From Natrialbaceae archaeon (GTDB taxonomy: Archaea; Halobacteriota; Halobacteria; Halobacteriales; Natrialbaceae): 8,940 nucleotides of DNA. Where the stretch lies: positions 1-8,940 of the forward strand of contig PUKM01000067.1 of assembly GCA_003552325.1 (NCBI GenBank), written 5' to 3'. Positions 1 through 6,565 of the stretch are shown piece by piece. A program made the translations under genes and the position numbers. Each line of letters begins with the position of its first letter. Positions within the stretch are counted from its first letter, which is position 1. The notes under the pieces are model-generated. The model was not told where the DNA came from. It did no database searches and saw only the letters and a list, made by a program, of their open reading frames with translations.

Positions 1-876
1 GGCCGCAAAGCCAAATCACTCGTGCGAGGGAAGTTCGTCATCGAGGAAGACGACCTCGAGGGGCCACTGCACGAACTCGAACTCGCCTTGCTCTCGAGTG
101 ACGTCGAGATGGGCGTCGCCGAGGAAATCCTCGACAACATCAGGGACGAAATCATCGGGGAAACCCGCACGTTCACGACATCGACCGGAGCCGTCGTCGA
201 GGAGGCGCTCAAAGACGCCATTTACGACGTTATCAGCGTCGGTCAGTTCGACTTCGACGAGCGCATCGCCGTCGAAGACAAACCCGTCGTCCTCATCTTC
301 ACCGGCGTCAACGGCGTCGGCAAGACGACCTCCATCGCCAAACTCGACCGCTACTTCGAGCAGCGGGGGTACTCGACGGTGATGGCCAACGGTGACACCT
401 ACCGTGCCGGCGCGAACGAACAGATCGCTGAACACGCCGACGCTCGAGGAACGAAACTCATCGCACACGATCAAGGCGGGGACCCAGCAGCCGTGCTCTA
501 CGACGCCGTCGAGTACGCCGACGCGAACGATATCGACGTCGTCCTCGGCGATACCGCCGGGCGACTGCACACGAACGAAGGGCTGATGGACCAACTCGAG
601 AAAATCGAGCGCGTCGTCGGCCCCGATCTCACCTTGTTCGTCGACGAAGCCGTCGCCGGCCAAGACGCCGTCAACCGCGCCAGGGAGTTCAACAACGCCG
701 CCGAAATCGACGGCGCAATTTTGACCAAAGCCGACGCCGATTCGAACGGCGGGGCTGCGATTTCGGTCGCCCACGTCACCGGCAAGCCGATTCTCTTCCT
801 CGGCGTCGGACAGGGCTACGACGACCTCGAGCGGTTCGACCCCGACGAGATGGTCGATCGGTTGCTCGAGGAGTAG
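1..876 (+). CDS. ftsY: Signal recognition particle receptor FtsY (5'-truncated by window edge)
   Basis: SRP receptor GTPase. It docks the ribosome-nascent chain-SRP complex at the membrane by forming a GTP-dependent heterodimer with SRP54. The frame is open from base 1, so the start and the acidic N-terminal extension usual in haloarchaea lie outside; 291 residues are visible, ending with TAG. The helical N domain fills roughly residues 1-95 (window numbering) and the G domain follows. Visible GTPase motifs are the P-loop GVNGVGKTT (102-110, Lys108), the FtsY/SRP54-specific DTYRAGANEQ starting at Asp132, DTAGR (184-188), and the guanine-specificity motif TKAD (242-245) followed by SNGGAA. The C-terminal FLGVGQGYDDLERFDP is the usual closing motif of the SRP GTPase family. 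DTYRAGA and TKADADSNGG fit FtsY rather than SRP54, and no methionine-rich M domain follows. A T-rich stretch after the stop (892-895) may help termination. Identity is firm; only the N-terminus is missing. Confidence 0.95.
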   Translation, partial: GRKAKSLVRGKFVIEEDDLEGPLHELELALLSSDVEMGVAEEILDNIRDEIIGETRTFTTSTGAVVEEALKDAIYDVISVGQFDFDERIAVEDKPVVLIFTGVNGVGKTTSIAKLDRYFEQRGYSTVMANGDTYRAGANEQIAEHADARGTKLIAHDQGGDPAAVLYDAVEYADANDIDVVLGDTAGRLHTNEGLMDQLEKIERVVGPDLTLFVDEAVAGQDAVNRAREFNNAAEIDGAILTKADADSNGGAAISVAHVTGKPILFLGVGQGYDDLERFDPDEMVDRLLEE

Positions 877-937
877 CAACGAACCGTCTCGTTTTCGTCC
901 AGCACAGCAAAAAGCACGCTCGTACAGGGGGAAGGAC

Positions 938-945
938 TCTTTTTC
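938..945 (+). promoter_or_regulatory. T-rich element before the DCC gene
   Basis: TCTTTTTC lies 21-28 bases before the ATG at 966. It could serve as a poor TATA-like box for the DCC gene, or as a T-tract that ends ftsY transcription, since archaeal terminators are often plain T-runs. The sequence does not decide between them. Confidence 0.25.
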
Positions 946-965
946 ACGGGACACCAAGAACACGT

Positions 966-1349
966 ATGAACACGCCCAAAGCACACCCGCCGCGACTGGT
1001 GTTCGACGATGACTGTGGCTTTTGTACCTGGTGTGCGGAGTACGCCGCCGCCCGTGGCGAGTTCGAACTGGTTGGATTCAGTGACCTCTCCCCCGACCAA
1101 CTCGCCCGCCTCCCCGACGAATACGAGTCCTGTGCCCACCTCCTGACCCAGGACCGCGTCTACTCCTGTGGCGAAGCCCTCGAGGAGGCTATGGCCAGAC
1201 TCGAGACGCCGGCCCGACTCAGTGCGGTCGCCTTCCGACAGTTACCCGGCCACGAATCCCTCCGCGAGCGTGGATATCGGTTCGTCGCCGACAACCGGGT
1301 CTCCTTCGGCAAGCTTGCGCGCCGTGAGCCACCAGCACGGGAGTCCTGA
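966..1349 (+). CDS. DCC-family (DUF393) thiol-disulfide oxidoreductase-like protein
   Basis: A 127-residue small protein of the DCC family, named for its N-terminal DxxCxxC signature. Here the signature is FDDDCGFCTWC, with Cys17 and Cys20 forming the predicted redox CxxC pair and a third cysteine at 23; further cysteines are at 56 and 68. Family members are predicted to have a thioredoxin-like fold, and the physiological substrate is generally unknown. No signal peptide or membrane segment is visible, so it is probably cytoplasmic. The ATG at 966 is chosen because the DCC motif begins only 13 residues later, as usual, and no earlier in-frame methionine fits. It lies 89 bases after ftsY on the same strand and 173 bases before mcm, so it may form its own unit. 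The C-terminal stretch ending VSFGKLARREPPARES is basic, unlike the rest. Family assignment is good; function is an inference from the family. Confidence 0.85.
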   Translation: MNTPKAHPPRLVFDDDCGFCTWCAEYAAARGEFELVGFSDLSPDQLARLPDEYESCAHLLTQDRVYSCGEALEEAMARLETPARLSAVAFRQLPGHESLRERGYRFVADNRVSFGKLARREPPARES

Positions 1350-1490
1350 GTCGACACGCTTTCTACGTCCGACTCGAGGCGTTACTGCCGACGTCTCTCT
1401 CATAGCCCAGCAGAAACAGCGACAACCGCCCTCGAGCGTAGTATCCATCAATTAGCCTGCGGCAATCACTTTCGACGTGCTATACCACCA

Positions 1491-1496
1491 TTTATA
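1491..1496 (+). promoter_or_regulatory. Candidate TATA box for mcm
   Basis: TTTATA, 27-32 bases before the mcm ATG at 1523, in a locally AT-richer patch (tataccaccatttata). This spacing puts transcription start almost at the start codon, which fits the leaderless mRNAs common in haloarchaea. An ATG at 1501 is only 4 bases downstream of the box and in another frame, so it is not the start. The rest of 1350-1490 shows no gene or clear structure. Confidence 0.55.
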
Positions 1497-1522
1497 CCCG
1501 ATGGCGACCCTACTCCAGTCCA

Positions 1523-4500
1523 ATGGCGCAAGCGGGCACCTCCGAACTGGTCGACGCGTTCGAGCAGTTCTTCCGGAACTACTACGATAACGAGATCAAA
1601 CAACTCGCCCAGCGGTACCCGAACGAACAGCGCTCGCTCTACATCGACTGGCAGGACCTCTACCGGTTCGACCCCGATCTCGCCGATGACTACCTGAGCC
1701 AGCCCGAACAACTCCAGCGGTACGCCGAAGAAGCCCTCCGCATCTACGACCTCCCGATCGACGTCAGTCTCGGGCAAGCCCACGTCCGAATCCAGAACCT
1801 TCCGGACACCGAATCGCCCGAGATCAGAGAGATTCGTGCCCGCCACATGAACACCCTCGTGCAGGTGCGAGGGATCGTCCGCAAGGCCACCGACGTCCGC
1901 CCGAAAATCGAAGAGGCCGCATTCGAGTGCCAACTCTGTGGCACCCTCAGTCGCATCCCCCAATCGACTGGCGACTTTCAGGAACCCCACGAGTGCCAGG
2001 GGTGTGAACGGCAGGGACCGTTCAGGGTCAACTTCGACCAGTCGGAGTTCGTCGACGCCCAAAAACTTCGCATCCAGGAGAGCCCGGAGGGACTACGCGG
2101 TGGAGAAACCCCACAGGCGATCGACGTCAACATCGAAGACGACATCACGGGTGAGGTGACTCCAGGCGACCACGTCTCCGCCGTCGGGGTGTTGCGTCTC
2201 GAGCAACAGACGAACCAGCAAGAGAAATCCCCCATCTTCGATTTCTACATGGAGGGGATGGCCGTCGACATCGACGAAGAGCAGTTCGAGGACATGGACA
2301 TCACCGACGAAGACAAAAAGCAGATCTACGAGATCTCCCAGCAGTCGGACGTCTACGAGCAGATGGTCGGCTCCATCGCCCCCGCGATTTACGGCTACGA
2401 CCAGGAGAAACTCGCGATGATCCTCCAGCTGTTCTCGGGCGTGACCAAACAACTGCCCGACGGCTCACGAATCCGCGGGGACTTACACATGCTGTTGATC
2501 GGGGATCCCGGGACCGGAAAGAGTCAGATGATCGGATACATCCAGAACATTGCTCCCCGATCGGTATATACGTCCGGGAAAGGCAGCTCGAGCGCCGGGC
2601 TCACCGCCGCCGCCGTGCGCGATGACTTCGGTGACGGCCAACAGTGGACGCTCGAGGCGGGTGCGCTCGTGCTGGCCGACCAGGGAATCGCGGCGGTCGA
2701 CGAACTCGATAAGATGCGGTGTATTACCGGTGATTCACTCGTTCACACCGCAAATGGGATAAAGCCGATCAAGGAGATTGCACACGAGTCGGCAGCCGAC
2801 GGTGACATCGAACGGTTAGATAACGGTCGGACTATTCGGGACGTGGATGTTCCTGTCTGGACGATGACAGAGGACGGCACGCTCGAGGAACGTGATGTGC
2901 TTGCCGTCCACGAGTACAATGCACCCGAGGAGCTGTGGGAAGTCACCGTTTCGAGTGGGGAACGATTGACAACGACGGCCGATCACCCGTTTTTTGTACT
3001 GGACGAGGGTGAACGAGTAGAACGGAATGCGGCCGCACTCGAGTGCGGGGATTGGATCTATGTACCGCGTGCGCTTCCAACGAGCGTAACCGACGGCGGT
3101 GTCGAGTCGCTTCCAGCGATCGGAGACACCGAGAACGAATTACAACCTGCGTTCGGGGCGATACTAGGATACATCGCTGGTGACGGCAACATATTCTACG
3201 AACGGTCTGCGGGATCCTACGGGTTCCGGTTTACCAATGTTGAGCAGGAACTGCTCGAGCACTTTGAAACCGCGTGTGAAGACGCCTTTGACGTTACAGC
3301 GGTCAGACATCCGAGCGAACAACGAGACGATGGCGTGGAGACGGTGAGGCTACACGGGAAAGCATTTGTTGACGAGTTGCTCGGTCTCGGGGCGAATTTA
3401 GAAACGTATGAAGGGAAACGATTACCAGACGCAGTGACAAAAGCGTCACGTGAAACAAAAGCAGCCTTCGTTCGCGCACTTGCTGATTCAGAAGGAACCG
3501 TTGACGACCGTGCGGTGAAGATTTCCTCCTCGAGCTACGAGTTGTTACTCGGCACGAAGATGCTCCTTCTCGAGTTTGGAGTGTCGAGCCAGATACAGAC
3601 TCGAGAACGAGGCGACCGCCGTGACCTTCATGTGCTGGTTATCACATCGAACCCATCGCTTGAAGGATTCAATCGGCACATCGGGTTTACACTCACGCGA
3701 AAGCAACAAGCGCTCCAAGCAGCCTGTGAACAGACGACAGGGACACGGACAATTCTCGATGTGATCCCGGAAATCGGGCCCATACTCGAACAGATTCGAG
3801 GAGCGCTCCGATTACATCAATCCGAGTGTGGTCTCGAGCATTCCTCGACGTATTGGAGCTTCGAGAACGGGGATGCAAATACATCATTGCGGCTCGCGAA
3901 CCGTATGCTGAAGACGTTTGAACGGCGTCAATCGTCAGCCAGTTCACATCGCGAAGAACTCAAAACGAGAACATCGTGGGAGCGGCTGGCTGAGATCCGT
4001 CAAGAGTATCATATTTCACAGCGGGAAATCGCAGTGGGTCTGTCACTCTCTCAACAACAACTATCCGCTCGATGGGGGACTGGAAAAGAGCTGAAAAAAG
4101 ATGTCCGAAAGCGCATTGATGAGTTGTTAGAGTCACCAGCGACAGTCGACCTGAACCCACTTCGAAAACTCGTTCGCGGCGACGTGAAGTGGCGACAGGT
4201 ACGTTCAGTGAGCCCTGTGAACGCTCGGGAGCATGCTGATGGCCGAATAGCTGTGCTCGAGGAGAGGCTGGCAGATGAACTAGGAGTCAAACGAACAAAG
4301 ACCGCGCTCAAAGAGGGGCATGCCCTAGTTGAGCAACCACTCGAGCACGCCGAAACATGGGCTACACTTCGTGAGCAACTCAAAAGGTATGGAATCAGCT
4401 TCCAACAGGTTGCCGCAGAAATGGAAGTCGATGGGTCGACTGTTTCCCGATGGTTCACCGGCACCGTCGATGTCGGCAACTTCGACGCTGTCCGTCACGT

Positions 4501-5548
4501 TTCCGAACGCCTGATTGATGAGAAACGTCACCAACTCGGTACACTGATCGCAGAAATCGATCGTAGACGGACGCCACGAGTCTACGACCTCACCGTCGAG
4601 GGGACACACAACTTCCTCGCGAACGGCCTGATCGTTCACAACTCCGAGGATCGCAGTGCAATGCACGAGGCCCTCGAGCAACAGCAGATTTCGGTGTCGA
4701 AAGCCGGCATCAACGCGACGCTCAAGTCCCGCTGTTCGCTCCTCGGTGCAGCGAACCCAAAATATGGCCGATTCGACCAGTACGAACCCATCGGCGAGCA
4801 GATCGACCTCGAGCCGGCGCTCATCTCGCGTTTCGATCTGATCTTTACCGTGACTGACCAGCCCGACGAGGAGAAAGACCGCAATTTGGCCGAACACATC
4901 ATCAACACCAACTACGCGGGTGAGTTGACCACACAGCGTGAGCAGATGCCCTCACTCGACGTCCCGATGGAGGAAGTCGAGGCGATGACCGAGAAGGTCG
5001 ATCCGGTCATCGATGCCGACCTCCTGCGGAAGTATATCGCCTACTCGAAGCAGAACTGTCATCCACGGATGACCGAGGAGGCCCGGGAGGCGATTCGAGA
5101 TTTCTACGTCGACCTCCGGTCGAAGGGGACCGACGAGGACGCACCAGTGCCGGTGACGGCCCGAAAACTCGAGGGACTGGTCCGGCTCTCGGAGGCGAGT
5201 GCCCGCGTGCGACTCTCAGATACCGTCGAGATCGAGGATGCCGAACGCGTGATCGATATCGTGCGGTCGTGTCTCCAGGATATCGGTGTCGACCCAGAAA
5301 CCGGTGAGTTCGACGCCGATATCGTCGAAGCCGGCCGCTCGAAGTCCCAGCGCGATCGGATCAAAAACATCAAACAACTCATCAGCGATATCGAAGAGGA
5401 GTACGATGATGGGGCGCCGGTTGATATCGTCCTCGAGCGGGCTGAGGAGATCGGCATGGACGAATCCAAGGCCGAACACGAGATCGAGAAGTTGAAACAG
5501 AAAGGCGAGGTCTACGAGCCGAGTACGAACAATCTACGGACGACCTGA
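1523..5548 (+). CDS. mcm: MCM replicative DNA helicase, precursor interrupted by an intein
   Basis: The 1341-residue precursor of the MCM helicase, the hexameric AAA+ motor that unwinds DNA at the archaeal replication fork. Residues 1-399 and 1041-1341 are extein and join to a 700-residue helicase, a normal haloarchaeal MCM size; 400-1040 are an intein. The N-terminal domain carries a zinc site with Cys136, Cys139, Cys158 and Cys161. The AAA+ core has Walker A GDPGTGKS (327-334, Lys333) and Walker B with DELDKM (393-398). After the intein come SEDRSAMHEALEQQ, the sensor-1 Asn1078 in GAANPKYGRF and the arginine-finger motif SRFD (Arg1103). The C-terminus, from about residue 1270, looks like the usual winged helix. 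The precursor cannot be an active ATPase as translated, because Walker B is separated from sensor 1, so helicase activity depends on splicing. The start at 1523 gives the expected N-terminus and sits at leaderless distance from a TATA box. Confidence 0.97.
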   Translation: MAQAGTSELVDAFEQFFRNYYDNEIKQLAQRYPNEQRSLYIDWQDLYRFDPDLADDYLSQPEQLQRYAEEALRIYDLPIDVSLGQAHVRIQNLPDTESPEIREIRARHMNTLVQVRGIVRKATDVRPKIEEAAFECQLCGTLSRIPQSTGDFQEPHECQGCERQGPFRVNFDQSEFVDAQKLRIQESPEGLRGGETPQAIDVNIEDDITGEVTPGDHVSAVGVLRLEQQTNQQEKSPIFDFYMEGMAVDIDEEQFEDMDITDEDKKQIYEISQQSDVYEQMVGSIAPAIYGYDQEKLAMILQLFSGVTKQLPDGSRIRGDLHMLLIGDPGTGKSQMIGYIQNIAPRSVYTSGKGSSSAGLTAAAVRDDFGDGQQWTLEAGALVLADQGIAAVDELDKMRCITGDSLVHTANGIKPIKEIAHESAADGDIERLDNGRTIRDVDVPVWTMTEDGTLEERDVLAVHEYNAPEELWEVTVSSGERLTTTADHPFFVLDEGERVERNAAALECGDWIYVPRALPTSVTDGGVESLPAIGDTENELQPAFGAILGYIAGDGNIFYERSAGSYGFRFTNVEQELLEHFETACEDAFDVTAVRHPSEQRDDGVETVRLHGKAFVDELLGLGANLETYEGKRLPDAVTKASRETKAAFVRALADSEGTVDDRAVKISSSSYELLLGTKMLLLEFGVSSQIQTRERGDRRDLHVLVITSNPSLEGFNRHIGFTLTRKQQALQAACEQTTGTRTILDVIPEIGPILEQIRGALRLHQSECGLEHSSTYWSFENGDANTSLRLANRMLKTFERRQSSASSHREELKTRTSWERLAEIRQEYHISQREIAVGLSLSQQQLSARWGTGKELKKDVRKRIDELLESPATVDLNPLRKLVRGDVKWRQVRSVSPVNAREHADGRIAVLEERLADELGVKRTKTALKEGHALVEQPLEHAETWATLREQLKRYGISFQQVAAEMEVDGSTVSRWFTGTVDVGNFDAVRHVSERLIDEKRHQLGTLIAEIDRRRTPRVYDLTVEGTHNFLANGLIVHNSEDRSAMHEALEQQQISVSKAGINATLKSRCSLLGAANPKYGRFDQYEPIGEQIDLEPALISRFDLIFTVTDQPDEEKDRNLAEHIINTNYAGELTTQREQMPSLDVPMEEVEAMTEKVDPVIDADLLRKYIAYSKQNCHPRMTEEAREAIRDFYVDLRSKGTDEDAPVPVTARKLEGLVRLSEASARVRLSDTVEIEDAERVIDIVRSCLQDIGVDPETGEFDADIVEAGRSKSQRDRIKNIKQLISDIEEEYDDGAPVDIVLERAEEIGMDESKAEHEIEKLKQKGEVYEPSTNNLRTT
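3977..4135 (+). other. XRE-like helix-turn-helix segment 1 inside the intein
   Basis: Precursor residues 819-871. The core ISQREIAVGLSLSQQQLSAR continues as WGTG and has the XRE/Cro pattern: a first helix, then S-x2-[EQ]-[IV]-A, a turn, a recognition-helix stretch with Ser and Leu, and an R-W-x-T-G ending. It follows the LAGLIDADG domain and precedes the strand GDVKWRQVRSV, where inteins may carry an accessory DNA-binding region. The likely role is added DNA contact for the homing endonuclease; a role in repressing or sensing something is possible but unsupported. A weaker segment of similar type (about 3803-3930, with YWSFENGDANTSLRLANRML) lies just upstream. Confidence 0.7.
4220..4576 (+). 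other. HTH-bearing insertion between two Hint strands of the intein
   Basis: Precursor residues about 900-1018. In many inteins a strand of the form D-V-x-W-x-x-V-x-S-I is followed within some 15-25 residues by the block F strand V-Y-D-L-x-V. Here GDVKWRQVRSVSPV (Trp890) and RVYDLTV (Tyr1021) are 131 residues apart. The stretch between them is helical in character, and its centre (948-980) is a second XRE-like helix-turn-helix, ISFQQVAAEMEVDGSTVSRW followed by FTG. It aligns with the first HTH over about 25 residues with a one-residue gap. The reading as a domain inserted into the splicing fold is an inference from motif spacing; the HTH itself is clearly visible. Confidence 0.5.
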
Positions 5549-5593
5549 TCGGTGAGTGACTCCTGTCTTGGAACCGCACAACCGCGGTCGACC

Positions 5594-6475
5594 TTACTCG
5601 AGTTCTTCGAGCAAACTAACAGTCGAACTGACCGTCGTCGCTGCGACGTCGGCGAGTTCGGCGACGGCTGCTTGCGTGACTGATGGACCGGGTGACTCAC
5701 GAGCAGCGTAGTAGAGACAGCCTGCAGCGACCCCAGCAGGGTTGCGCCCACCGATGAGGCGTTCCTCGAGCAGGCGCCCGGCGGCCTCCTGTGCGACCTG
5801 TTCGACGGCCGTCTCGAGGTCGAGTGTGGAGGCGAACCGCGGCAGGTACGAACGGGGATCGATCGGGCCGGTTTCGAGGCCGAGTTCACGGTTGAGGGCT
5901 CGGTACGCCGCGAGCAGTTCGGCCCGATCAGCGCGGGCGATGGACACGATTTCGTCGATCGTCCTGGGAAGAGAGCTCGTTCGGCAAACGGCGTAGAGAC
6001 AGGCAGCGGCGAATCCCTCGATCGAGCGTCCCTGCAGGAGGTTTTCGGCCTGTGCGGACCGAAAGAGCACACAGGCCTGATCGCGGAAGTGGAGTGGTAA
6101 GGACAGCTGCCCCTGAATCCGACGGATCTCGACGTAGCCGTAGAACTGGTTTTGATCGGTCTTTTTCGAGAGGTTTGCGCGTTTGTGTTCCCGGCGCATT
6201 CTGGCGAATTGCCGTCGTTTGCGTCCGGTTACCCGCCCACCCGAATCGTAGCCGATCGTCGTCGAGAGCCCGCGATCGTGTCGTGACCGAGAAAGCGGGG
6301 GTCCGGTTCGGCGTTTTCGCTGACTGTCGTCGGTGAATTCACGCCACTCTGGACCTCGATCGATCTCGCGCCGTGCACACACGAGTCCGCATTCGGTGCA
6401 ACAAAACTCTGTACCGTCCGGTCTGACCGGACTCTGGCAGTCAGGGCAAGCCTGTGGAACGTCTCCGTGCTCCAT
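5594..6475 (-). CDS. tfb: Transcription initiation factor IIB (TFB) family protein
   Basis: A 293-residue TFB, which bridges TBP at the TATA box to RNA polymerase and reads the BRE element. The N-terminal zinc ribbon has Cys10, Cys13, Cys26 and Cys29. The B-reader/linker follows, with the hallmark EIDRGPEWREFTDD (37-50) and HDRGLSTTIG (66-75). Two cyclin-like repeats come next, at about 112-200 (GRSIEGFAAACLYAVCR) and 208-292 (GRNPAGVAAGCLYYAAR). The last helix-turn-helix, which in family members contacts BRE, reads VTQAAVAELADVAATTVSST and ends nearly at the C-terminus. It departs from the common TIRNRY-type recognition helix. Haloarchaea carry several TFB paralogues with different promoter sets, so this is probably one of a family; which one cannot be told from sequence alone. 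It is convergent with mcm (45 bases between stops) and 90 bases downstream of rio1 on the same strand, with its own TATA-like box, so it is probably transcribed separately. Confidence 0.95.
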   Translation of the reverse strand: MEHGDVPQACPDCQSPVRPDGTEFCCTECGLVCARREIDRGPEWREFTDDSQRKRRTGPPLSRSRHDRGLSTTIGYDSGGRVTGRKRRQFARMRREHKRANLSKKTDQNQFYGYVEIRRIQGQLSLPLHFRDQACVLFRSAQAENLLQGRSIEGFAAACLYAVCRTSSLPRTIDEIVSIARADRAELLAAYRALNRELGLETGPIDPRSYLPRFASTLDLETAVEQVAQEAAGRLLEERLIGGRNPAGVAAGCLYYAARESPGPSVTQAAVAELADVAATTVSSTVSLLEELE

Positions 6476-6499
6476 TAATTCACCACTGTACCGCGGATG

Positions 6500-6508
6500 T
6501 ATTAACTT
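6500..6508 (-). promoter_or_regulatory. Candidate TATA box for the TFB gene
   Basis: On the minus strand this reads AAGTTAATA, with TTAATA 25-30 bases before the ATG at 6475. It sits in the most AT-rich patch of the 90-base gap between rio1 and tfb. The spacing fits a leaderless transcript. The rest of that gap (6509-6565) has short T and A runs that could also end the rio1 transcript. Confidence 0.45.
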
Positions 6509-6565
6509 TTTACAAGACTTTTCTGACGTAGATAATGCAAGTTCCGGGGCGTAAATTTCCAGTTT

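Larger units (their letters stand above)
2720..4642 (+). mobile_element. MCM intein with LAGLIDADG homing endonuclease and HTH segments
   Basis: A 641-residue in-frame protein-splicing element. The N-terminal splice residue is Cys400 (CITGDSLV, block A). Block B is TTADHPFF with Thr485 and His488. Block F is RVYDLTVEGTHNFLANG and block G is LIVHN with His1039 and Asn1040; the first C-extein residue is Ser1041. All canonical splicing residues are present, so a class 1 cis-splicing intein is expected. The endonuclease has two LAGLIDADG motifs, LGYIAGDGN (Asp554) and RALADSEGTV (Asp655), both with the catalytic acid, and ends near GFNRHIGFTLTRKQQAL. After it come helix-turn-helix-like segments at about 761-803 (weak), 819-871 (clear) and 948-980 (clear). 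Base composition differs from the extein: hand counts give 26/60 GC at 4081-4140 and 31/60 at 3661-3720, against 39/60 at 1681-1740 and 35/60 at 5221-5280. Boundaries are confident to the residue; activity is inferred. Confidence 0.95.

Noticed and set aside
16..984. Long open frame on the minus strand opposite ftsY
   Set aside because: It is the antisense shadow of ftsY in GC-rich DNA. It has no recognisable domain, and the opposite strand carries the complete GTPase motif set.
1501..1522. ATG at 1501 as a start for mcm
   Set aside because: It is out of frame with mcm and only 4 bases after the TATA box, so it would precede the expected transcript start.
2720..4642. The insertion in mcm as a separate gene or a transposon
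   Set aside because: It is in frame without stops, has no terminal repeats or target duplication that I can see, and carries the full set of intein splice motifs at its exact ends.
5549..5593. Terminator hairpin between convergent mcm and tfb
   Set aside because: Only an 8-base palindrome (ACCGCGGT, 5581-5588) is visible, with no T-run following on either strand, so it is too weak to call.
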